In this document: in pieces, positions 1-7,500 of the stretch
How positions within the stretch are numbered: position 1 is the first letter of the stretch
Layout of the letters: each line of letters opens with the position of its first letter
NCBI RefSeq assembly: GCF_001685355.1
Contig: NZ_CP016438.1
Span: forward strand, 7,006,001-7,070,000
Reading direction: 5' to 3'
DNA from: Streptomyces lincolnensis
GTDB taxonomy: Bacteria > Actinomycetota > Actinomycetes > Streptomycetales > Streptomycetaceae
Length of the DNA stretch: 64,000 nucleotides
Made by a program: the position numbers and the translations under genes
Notes under the pieces: generated by a model
The model's database searches: none
What the model was told of the DNA's origin: nothing
Seen by the model: only the letters and a program-made list of their open reading frames with translations

Positions 1-1
1 G

Positions 2-64
2 CGGCGGCTGGCCCGGCTGCGGGACGAGATGGCGGGAGCCGGCGCCGGAACCGCCGCCCGATGA
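2..64 (+). CDS. C-terminal end of an unidentified protein (cut by window edge)
   Basis: An open frame enters from the left edge and stops at a TGA that overlaps the ATG of the exporter gene (ATGA). Only about 20 residues are visible. They are rich in Arg and Ala and carry no motif, so no function can be given. The 4-base overlap suggests translational coupling with the exporter, so the missing gene is probably part of the same biosynthetic operon. Confidence 0.5.
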   Translation, partial: RRLARLRDEMAGAGAGTAAR

Positions 65-1335
65 GCGGGGTGTTCCGCAGGTTCCTGACCGCCACCGCGG
101 TCTCGGACACCGCCAACGGCGTCTTCGCGGTGGCCGCGACGATGACGGCGGCCACCACCGCGCACTCCGCGGCGGCGGTCGCCGCGGTCACCGTCGCCGC
201 CACCCTGCCCTGGCTGATCGCCGCGGTGCCGGCCGGCGTGCTGGTCGACCGCCTCGACCCGGTCCGGGCCGTCACGCTCGCCAACCTCGGGCGCGCCGCG
301 GCGATGCTCGGCCTCGCGGCGCTGATCTGGGCCGACGTGGCGCTCACCGTCACCGTGCCGGTCCTGGTCTTCGTGGTGTCCTGCTTCCAGACCGTCGTCG
401 ACACCGCGGCCGAGGTCGTCACGGCGAACGCGGTCGACGACGCGCGCCGCACCCGGGCCAACGGTCTGCTGGCCGTGTCGACCCGGCTCTTCTACCAGTT
501 CCTGGGCCCGGCCCTGGCGGGCGTCCTGGTCGACGTCGACCAGGTGCTGCCCGGCCTGCTGTCCGGGCTGGCGTGCCTGGCCGCCGCACTGGTCGCCGCC
601 CAACTGCCGCGCACCGCGGCCCGCGTGGACACCGCGGAGGCGTCCACCGGCTTCTGGGACGGGGCCCGGATCGTCTTCTCCCGGCCGATCCTCGCGACCA
701 TCGTCGCCGTGGGCGGTCTGACGACGATCGCCAACAGCATCTTCTTCACGGTCCTCGTGGTGTACGCGATCACACCGGGCCCGCTCGCCCTGTCCGCGTC
801 GCAGTACGGCTTCCTCGTGGGTGCCATCGGCGTGGGCGCGGCCGTCGGCGCCCTGACCACCCACCGGGTGGAGCGGTGGGTGGGCCGCAGCACGACCCTC
901 ACCCTCACCCGGGTGGGCTGGGCCCTGGTGTTCGCGGGCCCGCTGTTCGCCGAGGGCGTCCTGCTGACGGCCGTGATGACGGTCGGCAGCGCGCTCGGCG
1001 GGATGTGGTCGGTCGAGTCGATGTCGGTACGGCAACTCACCGTCAGCCGGGGCGACCTGGGCCGCGTCAGCGGTGCCTCGCGGATGCTGACGTACGGGAT
1101 GACACCGGTCGGCGCGGCGATCGGCGGCACCGTCGCGCTCGCCGTCGACGCCACGACGCTCTTCGCGGTGTCCACCGTCCTGACCCTGCTCACCGTCATC
1201 CCGATCCGCGTGTATCTGTCCGACCGGGCGATCGAGGCGGCGACCCGGCCGCCCGAGCCCGGCCTTGAGAAGGAACCGGTGTCCGGCAACGAGAAAGAAC
1301 CGGTGTCCGGCGACGAGGGGGAGAACGACCGGTGA
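61..1335 (+). CDS. MFS transporter, probable exporter of the cluster product
   Basis: A 424-residue hydrophobic protein with about twelve membrane segments, as in the major facilitator superfamily, closest in feel to the drug/siderophore exporter group. The loop PAGVLVDRLDP near residue 60 matches the conserved MFS motif after the second helix. The hydrophilic tail (residues about 385-424) contains an eight-residue direct repeat (EKEPVSGN then EKEPVSGD). The ATG overlaps the stop of the gene upstream and its TGA overlaps the GTG of the NRPS downstream, which places it in the biosynthetic operon. The inferred role is efflux of, or self-resistance to, the peptide-polyketide product. The substrate cannot be read from sequence. 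Confidence 0.85.
   Translation: MSGVFRRFLTATAVSDTANGVFAVAATMTAATTAHSAAAVAAVTVAATLPWLIAAVPAGVLVDRLDPVRAVTLANLGRAAAMLGLAALIWADVALTVTVPVLVFVVSCFQTVVDTAAEVVTANAVDDARRTRANGLLAVSTRLFYQFLGPALAGVLVDVDQVLPGLLSGLACLAAALVAAQLPRTAARVDTAEASTGFWDGARIVFSRPILATIVAVGGLTTIANSIFFTVLVVYAITPGPLALSASQYGFLVGAIGVGAAVGALTTHRVERWVGRSTTLTLTRVGWALVFAGPLFAEGVLLTAVMTVGSALGGMWSVESMSVRQLTVSRGDLGRVSGASRMLTYGMTPVGAAIGGTVALAVDATTLFAVSTVLTLLTVIPIRVYLSDRAIEAATRPPEPGLEKEPVSGNEKEPVSGDEGENDR
1267..1314 (+). repeat. 24-bp tandem duplication in the exporter tail
   Basis: Two adjacent 24-bp units differ at only two bases. They keep the reading frame and encode the duplicated EKEPVSG(N/D) segment of the MFS protein's cytoplasmic tail. 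It looks like a recent slippage duplication in a permissive region. Confidence 0.85.
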
Positions 1336-4300
1336 GCACCGACACACCACACCAGACGACGACCGCCGAGGACTGGGCGCCGCTGCTCGACGAGGCGCTG
1401 CGCCCCACCGCGCGCCCGCCCGGCGCCTGGACCGACGCCTCCTTCGGCGCCCTCGGCGGCTCCTCGCTCCAGGCGTACCACCTGGTGGCGCTCGGCGAAC
1501 GGCGGCTCGGCCGGGCACCGGACCTGCCACGGCTGCTGAGCGACGCCCCGCTGGGCGAGGTGCTCACCGCCGCCCGGCCGGTGGACGCCCGGCCCGCGCC
1601 GCCGCCCCCGCCCGGCGACCGGCCGCTCCTGCCCGGACAGGAGCCGATGCTGACGGCCCATCTGGCCGGCCGCGACGCGGCCTACCGGCTGATGTTCTCC
1701 CTCACGGCCCCCGACCTGGACAGCACCCGCGTCGCCGCGGCGCTGCGGGCGCTCACCACCCGGCACGAGTCCCTGCGCACGCGGTTCGCCACCGAGGGCG
1801 ACACCTTCGTACGACGTGTCCTGCCCCAGTGGCGGGTCCCGTTGCGCGAGCTGGAACTCCCCGCGGGCCCCGGCGACCCGGCCACCCGGATGGAGGCGCT
1901 GCTCGCGCCGGCCGCAGGCGGTCACCTCCGGCCGTTCGAGCAGCCGCCCTGGTGCGCCTTCGTCGGCCGCTCCGCCGAGGACGACGACGTGCTCACCCTG
2001 CTGCTCCACCACACGATCGCCGACGGCTGGAGCGTCGGCGTCCTGCTGCGCGAGTTCGCGGAGTTCTACGGCACGCCTGGCGCCGCTGCCGGGAGCGCCC
2101 CCGTACCGGACTCCTCGCTGTCCCGGTACCGCGAGCGGGCCGGTTCGGGGCGGCTCGCGGACGACCTCGGCCGGGTGGCCGAGCGGCTGGCGGACGCACC
2201 GGCCGGCCGGCGCCTGCCGGGACCGGACGGGGCCCAGGACGGGCCGTTCGACCCGGAGGGCGGACGGCTGCCCTTCGTCCTGCCGCCCGACGTACGGGAC
2301 GCGGTCGAGGCCGTGGCCCGGCGGGCCGGGGTGCGTCGCCCGGTCGTCCTGCTGGCGGCGTGGGCCCTGGTGCTGGGGCGCCGCGCGGGGACCGAGGACC
2401 TCGTCCTGGGGATGCCGACGAGCGGGCGCTTCCGGGCCGGCCAGTTCGACGCGGTCGGACTGCTGACCCGGGTGGCCCCGCTCCGGATCCGGCTGGAGCC
2501 CGGGCACACGGTCGCGGACCACCTCCGTGCGACGGCGGCCGAGCACGGCGCCGCGCTCCGGGACTCCGAGGCCCCCTACGAGGACGTCGTGCGCCACCTG
2601 GCCGCGCACCCCGTGCGCGGCTCCAACGCACCGGCCCCGTTCGCCTTCGCCGCGCACGACGAACTGGTCCCGGCCACCGTCGACCTCGCCGGAACTCCGG
2701 CCGCCGTGACCGAAGGGCACTGCCGCGGCGCGGTGTTCGACGCGATCCTCTATCTCCGGCGCTGGGGGAGCGAGCCGGCCCTCGCGCTGGAGTACTCGGT
2801 CGGCACCGTCGGACCGCGGACCGCCGCCGCGCTGGCTGGCGCCCTCCTCACCACCCTGCGTGAGTTCGCCCAGGACCCGGACGCGCCGATCGGCCCCCTC
2901 ACCGGGCTGTCGGCCGTCGAGCGGGCCCGCGTCACCGCCTCGGCACGCCCCACGCCCCCCGCGGCGGACGGGCCCCCGGGGCTCTGGGACCGCTTCGCGG
3001 CGACGGTCGAGCGGTGCCCCGACGCCGTCGCCGTCACCGATCCGGCCGCCGGCCACACGCTGACCTACCGTCAGCTCGACCGGGCCGCCGCGCGGTACGC
3101 CGCCGTCCTGCGCCGGGCGGGGGTCGGGGCCGGCGACCGGGTGATCGTCCAGGTGGACCGCTCGGCCGCGGAGGTCGTCGCGGTGCTCGCGCTCCTGCGG
3201 ACGGGGGCCTGCTACGTCCCCGTGCCCCGGGAGACGGCCGCCGACTGGCGTACGGAGGTGCTCCGCGTCACCGGGGCGACCGTCGCCGTCACCTCGGCCG
3301 GACTGCGCGGCGACTGGCCCGAACGGGTAAGGCCGGTGGCCCCGTGGGCGCCGGACCCGGCACCGGACGACGAGAGCCAGATCGCGCAGCCGCAGCCGCA
3401 GCCGCAGCCCCGCACCGCCGACAGCACGGCCTACGTCTCCTTCACCTCCGGGACCACGGGCACGCCCAAGGGCGTCGAGGTGCCCGACCGCGCGGTGATC
3501 CGCCTCGCGACCGACCCGGACCTGCTGCGCGCGGCGGACGACGAGGACCCCGGCCGGCGCCGCTCGATGCTGCGGATGGCGCCCCTGGCGTTCGACGCCT
3601 CCACCCTGGAGCTCTTCCACCCGCTCCTCAACGGGGACCGTGTCACGATCCTCCCGCCGGGACCCGCCGCGCCCCGCGAGATCGGTGCCTTCCTGCGGGA
3701 GGAAGGCGTCACCCACGCCTGGCTGACCGCGGGGCTCTTCCGCCTGATGGCCCGCCACGAAGCGGCCGCGCTCGGCGCGCTCCGCCAGGTGCTGACCGGC
3801 GGGGACGTGGTCTCCCCGGCCCATGTCCGCACCGTCATGGAGGCCGGCCCGGGACTCCGGGTCACCAACGGGTACGGCCCGACCGAGAACACCACCTTCA
3901 CCACCGTCCACCACGTGACCTCGGCGGAGGAGGTCGGCGACACCGTCCCCATCGGCCGGCCGGTCAACGGCACCGGTGTCCTCGTGGCCGACGAGGCGGG
4001 CCGGCCGGTCCCGCCCGGCGTGGACGGCGAGCTGTACGCCACCGGCCTCGGCCTCGCGCACGGCTATGCCGGGGACGCCGGACGCACCGCCGCGGCCTTC
4101 GTGACCCTGCCCTGGCTCGCCGGTGAACGCGCCTACGCCACCGGGGACGTCGTCCGCTGGGACGACACCGGGCGGCTGCTCTTCCGCGGCCGCCGGGACC
4201 GGCAGATCAAGGTCCGCGGCCACCGCGTGGAACTCGCCGCGATCGAGGCGCACCTGCGGGCCCGGCCCGGTGTCGTCGACGCGCACGTGAGCGCCGTCGG

Positions 4301-4844
4301 CACGGACGACAGCGACGAGACCGACCGGGCCGTCCTCGCTGCGGTCGTGGGCCCGCCCGCGTCCGCCCTGCGCGAGCTCGTCACCTCCCTCGCGGACACC
4401 TTCCCGCCGTACGCGCGCCCCGCACTGTGGTGTCTGGTGCCGTCCCTGCCCCTGAACCACAACGGCAAGGTGGACACCGCCGCCCTGGCCGCCCGCGCAC
4501 AGCCGACGGAGCGTTTTCTGACGGAGGCGCGGGAGACGGACCAGGCGCGGGAGGCCACAGCTGGGCAGCCGTCGGCGTCCCCGGAGCCGGCCGTGCGCGA
4601 ACCCACCGCCGACGACCTCGTCGAGGAGGTCGCCGGTGTCTGGCGGCTTCTCCTCGGCGGTGACGACTTCGACTACGACGAGGCGTTCTTCGACGCGGGC
4701 GGCGACTCGCTGCAACTCACCGAGATGCGCGACGCGTTGCGCAAGCGTTTCCCGGGGGTCCGGATCACCTCGGTCGACATCTACCGCGCCCCGACGGTCA
4801 ACCGGTTGGCGGCGCACATCAAGGAGGGCTTGCGCGGTGCGTGA
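1332..4844 (+). CDS. Non-ribosomal peptide synthetase, carrier-C-A-carrier
   Basis: A 1170-residue NRPS starting at a GTG that overlaps the exporter stop. Domains in order: an N-terminal carrier (LGGSSL, phosphopantetheine Ser about 45) with no adenylation domain before it; a condensation domain with an intact HHTIADG motif (His226, His227); an adenylation domain (FTSGTTGTPKG at about 704, YGPTE at about 848, terminal NGK lysine); and a second carrier (AGGDSL, Ser about 1126). Read by eye against GrsA numbering, the pocket code is D-A-L-W-L-G-G-T-F-K, closest to valine or a similar branched aliphatic residue. The first carrier must be loaded in trans, plausibly by the carrier-less A protein at 7497. 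The second carrier would hand a dipeptidyl unit to the KS encoded next. Domain calls are firm; substrate is inference. Confidence 0.93.
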   Translation: MSTDTPHQTTTAEDWAPLLDEALRPTARPPGAWTDASFGALGGSSLQAYHLVALGERRLGRAPDLPRLLSDAPLGEVLTAARPVDARPAPPPPPGDRPLLPGQEPMLTAHLAGRDAAYRLMFSLTAPDLDSTRVAAALRALTTRHESLRTRFATEGDTFVRRVLPQWRVPLRELELPAGPGDPATRMEALLAPAAGGHLRPFEQPPWCAFVGRSAEDDDVLTLLLHHTIADGWSVGVLLREFAEFYGTPGAAAGSAPVPDSSLSRYRERAGSGRLADDLGRVAERLADAPAGRRLPGPDGAQDGPFDPEGGRLPFVLPPDVRDAVEAVARRAGVRRPVVLLAAWALVLGRRAGTEDLVLGMPTSGRFRAGQFDAVGLLTRVAPLRIRLEPGHTVADHLRATAAEHGAALRDSEAPYEDVVRHLAAHPVRGSNAPAPFAFAAHDELVPATVDLAGTPAAVTEGHCRGAVFDAILYLRRWGSEPALALEYSVGTVGPRTAAALAGALLTTLREFAQDPDAPIGPLTGLSAVERARVTASARPTPPAADGPPGLWDRFAATVERCPDAVAVTDPAAGHTLTYRQLDRAAARYAAVLRRAGVGAGDRVIVQVDRSAAEVVAVLALLRTGACYVPVPRETAADWRTEVLRVTGATVAVTSAGLRGDWPERVRPVAPWAPDPAPDDESQIAQPQPQPQPRTADSTAYVSFTSGTTGTPKGVEVPDRAVIRLATDPDLLRAADDEDPGRRRSMLRMAPLAFDASTLELFHPLLNGDRVTILPPGPAAPREIGAFLREEGVTHAWLTAGLFRLMARHEAAALGALRQVLTGGDVVSPAHVRTVMEAGPGLRVTNGYGPTENTTFTTVHHVTSAEEVGDTVPIGRPVNGTGVLVADEAGRPVPPGVDGELYATGLGLAHGYAGDAGRTAAAFVTLPWLAGERAYATGDVVRWDDTGRLLFRGRRDRQIKVRGHRVELAAIEAHLRARPGVVDAHVSAVGTDDSDETDRAVLAAVVGPPASALRELVTSLADTFPPYARPALWCLVPSLPLNHNGKVDTAALAARAQPTERFLTEARETDQAREATAGQPSASPEPAVREPTADDLVEEVAGVWRLLLGGDDFDYDEAFFDAGGDSLQLTEMRDALRKRFPGVRITSVDIYRAPTVNRLAAHIKEGLRGA
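3387..3410 (+). repeat. Four hexamer repeats (CAGCCG) in the A domain
   Basis: Four in-frame copies of a CAGCCG/C hexamer encode alternating Gln-Pro just upstream of the A3 core motif. This is a surface-loop position in adenylation domains, so it is probably a neutral length polymorphism. Confidence 0.7.
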
Positions 4845-7500
4845 AGCGGAGACCGAGCCGATCGCCGTCGTCGGGGTGTATGCCAGGACCCCGGGCACGG
4901 GAGACGACCTCGACGCCTTCTGGGACGCGGTGACCGAGGGCCGCGACGCGGTGACCACCTTCCCGGACACCGGCAGCGGCACCGGCACCGGCCCCGACGG
5001 CGGCCCCGACCGGGTCCCCCGGCGCGGAGTCCTCGCGGACGTGGGCCTGTTCGACGCCGAGGCCTTCCAAATGCCTCCGAGAGAGGCCGAGTTGACCGAC
5101 CCACAGCACCGGCTGCTGCTGGAGGCCGCGTGGGTGCTGCTGGAACGGGCCGGATACGGCACCGGCGGCGACCGGGCCACCGGGCGCGACGGCGGCGGAC
5201 GGCCCGGCGGGCGCGTCGGCGTCTTCGCGGGCGCGGGCCTGGACTACTACCTGCTGCGCCACATCCTCGCCGACCCCTCGATCGAGGCCGTGGAAGGACT
5301 GCTGCCCATCGTCCTGGCCAACGACAAGGACCACCTCGCCGCCAAGATCGCCTACCGGCTCGGACTGACCGGACCGGCGATGACCGTCCAGACCGCCTGC
5401 TCGACCTCACTGGTCGCCGTGCACCAGGGGGTGCGGGCGCTGCGCTGCGGGGACGCCGACGTGGTGCTGGCGGGCGGGGTCACCGTCGAACTCCCGCAGG
5501 ACGAGGGCTACTCGCTCACCCCGGGCAGTGTGCTCTCCCGCAGCGGACGCTGCCGCCCGTTCCTCGCGGGCCGGGACGGCTCCGTGCCCGCCAACGGCCT
5601 CGGCATGGTAGCCCTGCGGCGGCTGTCGGACGCGCTCGCCGACCACGACACCGTCCTGGCCGTGATCCGCGGCTCGGCGATGAACAACGACGGCGGCGAC
5701 AAGGCCGGGTACACCGCTCCGGGGTTCGCGGGCCAGGTCGACGTGGTGCGCGCGGCCCACAGGGACGCCGGGATCGACCCCGGGACGATCGGCTACCTGG
5801 AGGGCCACGGCACCGGCACCGAGGTCGGCGACGACATCGAACTCGCCGCGCTGTCCGAGGTGTTCGCCCGCGGCCGGGCGGACGAGCCGCTGCCCCTCGG
5901 CTCGGCCAAGGCCACCTTCGGCAATCTGGGCGCGGCCGCCGGTGTCGTAGGGCTGGTCAAGACGGTGCTGGCCCTCCGGCACCGGACCCTCCCGCCCCTG
6001 CCGGGTGCCGGGGAGGAGACGGCCACGGACGATCTGCCGGACGGCTTCGTGCTGGACCCGGTCGCCCGGCCCTGGGCCGTCGTGCCGGGGGTGCCGAGGC
6101 GGGCCGGGATCAGCTCCTACGGCATGGGCGGCACCAACTGCCATGTCGTGGTCGAGGAGTTCCACACCGCCGCGCCGGAGCCCGCCGAGGATCTGGCGGC
6201 GGCGGTGATCCCGCTGTCGGCGACCGGCCCGGAGAGCGTGCTGCGCTACCGGGACGCCCTGGTGGAGCACCTGGCGGCCCGGCCCGGCCGGGTGGGCGAG
6301 GTCGCCCGCACCTTCGTCACGGGCCGCCGCGTCCTGCCTGTACGCCTGAGCCTCGTACTGACACCGGACGGCCCGGTGCCCGATTCCCTCCAGGACGCTC
6401 CGCGCCGCGTGGCACGGAAGGCACCGGCGGTCGTGTTCGCCTTCGGTGACGAGCGGGACCCCGCACCGGGCGCGCTGGCGGACCTGTACGCCCGCCATGC
6501 GGTGGTGCGCGACCGGGTGGAGGAGATCCTCGCCCCGCTGGGGGAGGAGGGCACGAGGATCCGGGCGGCCCTGCTGGAGGAGACACCGTCCGCCGAACTC
6601 GCCCCCGTGCGCCTGTACGTCATCCAGGTGGCCACCGCCGAGTTGCTGCGGTCCCTGGGCGTTGAGCCGGTCGCCGTACTGGGCCACGGCCCGGGGGAGT
6701 TCGCGGCGGCCTGCGTCGCGGGCGAGTTCTCGGCGGCCGACGGCGTGGGCCTGCTGCGGTCGACCACTGGGGAGGCCGCCGTGACGGCCGCCGTCAAACC
6801 GCCGTCCCTGGCGGTCGTCTCCACCCGCACGGGCCGGGCCGTGGACCCGCGCACGGGCCGGGACGCCCCCTGGTGGCAGGACCGGCAGCGGCCCGAGCAC
6901 GTCCCGGACGCCGTGCGGACCCTCGCCGCGACCGTCCCGGGCGCCCTGGTCGTCGACATCGGCCCCGGGCGGTCGCTGACCGATCTGCTGTCCCCGTACG
7001 CCGGGGACGGCGGCCCGTCCGACGTGGTGCCGGTGCTGCCCGGCCCGGGAGCGGTGCCGTTCCTCACCCAGCTCGGCCGACTGTGGTCGGCGGGCGTCGG
7101 GGTCGACCTGGGGGCGGCCAACGGGGCCGACGGCTACCGTCGCGTGCCGCTGCCCACCTACCCGTTCGACCGGCGGCCGCACTGGATCGACGCGGCCCGC
7201 GAGAAGGGCACGGCCGACGAGTCCGCGGCGCCCACGGACCCGGCGGGCGGCGAGGAGACGCTGTCCCGGGTGCTCCGGATCTGGGAGGAGATCCTCGGGC
7301 TCACCGACATCGAGCCCGACGCCGACCTGTACATGCTCGGCGGGGACTCCTTCACCCTGGTCCGGCTGGCCGGCCGGCTCTCGCGGAGCTGCGGCCCGGA
7401 GATCACGGCGACCGACCTGTTCGGCGTCGACCTCACCCCCCGCGCCATGGCCGGCCTGATCGACGAGCTGGCCACCGCGCCCCGGAAGGAGGCGCGGTGA
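4837..7500 (+). CDS. Polyketide synthase, KS - degenerate AT - carrier
   Basis: An 887-residue type I PKS. I chose the GTG at 4837, which overlaps the NRPS stop, because the KS begins at once (PIAVVGVYARTPG). The KS (about 5-430) has Cys188 in TACSTSL and His324 in EGHGTGT, but the third catalytic position, normally His in NIGH, is Asn363 (TFGNLGAAAG, codon AAT). The following AT-like region (about 470-790) has GHGPGE where active enzymes have GHSxGE, so the nucleophile is Gly618. The AFHS region is missing, although the C-terminal PTYPFDRRPHW post-AT linker is kept. A carrier with GGDSF (Ser838) ends the protein. It either uses an acyltransferase supplied in trans or does not extend at all. 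The KS resembles those that accept aminoacyl chains from an NRPS. The domain reading is firm; the loss of AT function is strongly suggested. Confidence 0.92.
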   Translation: MREAETEPIAVVGVYARTPGTGDDLDAFWDAVTEGRDAVTTFPDTGSGTGTGPDGGPDRVPRRGVLADVGLFDAEAFQMPPREAELTDPQHRLLLEAAWVLLERAGYGTGGDRATGRDGGGRPGGRVGVFAGAGLDYYLLRHILADPSIEAVEGLLPIVLANDKDHLAAKIAYRLGLTGPAMTVQTACSTSLVAVHQGVRALRCGDADVVLAGGVTVELPQDEGYSLTPGSVLSRSGRCRPFLAGRDGSVPANGLGMVALRRLSDALADHDTVLAVIRGSAMNNDGGDKAGYTAPGFAGQVDVVRAAHRDAGIDPGTIGYLEGHGTGTEVGDDIELAALSEVFARGRADEPLPLGSAKATFGNLGAAAGVVGLVKTVLALRHRTLPPLPGAGEETATDDLPDGFVLDPVARPWAVVPGVPRRAGISSYGMGGTNCHVVVEEFHTAAPEPAEDLAAAVIPLSATGPESVLRYRDALVEHLAARPGRVGEVARTFVTGRRVLPVRLSLVLTPDGPVPDSLQDAPRRVARKAPAVVFAFGDERDPAPGALADLYARHAVVRDRVEEILAPLGEEGTRIRAALLEETPSAELAPVRLYVIQVATAELLRSLGVEPVAVLGHGPGEFAAACVAGEFSAADGVGLLRSTTGEAAVTAAVKPPSLAVVSTRTGRAVDPRTGRDAPWWQDRQRPEHVPDAVRTLAATVPGALVVDIGPGRSLTDLLSPYAGDGGPSDVVPVLPGPGAVPFLTQLGRLWSAGVGVDLGAANGADGYRRVPLPTYPFDRRPHWIDAAREKGTADESAAPTDPAGGEETLSRVLRIWEEILGLTDIEPDADLYMLGGDSFTLVRLAGRLSRSCGPEITATDLFGVDLTPRAMAGLIDELATAPRKEAR

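Noticed and set aside
492..5180. Very long minus-strand open frame opposite the exporter and NRPS genes
   Set aside because: It is antisense to well-supported domains with family motifs. In DNA of about 72% G+C, stop codons are rare and such shadow frames are expected. Its translation is Arg/Gly-rich low complexity without a domain.
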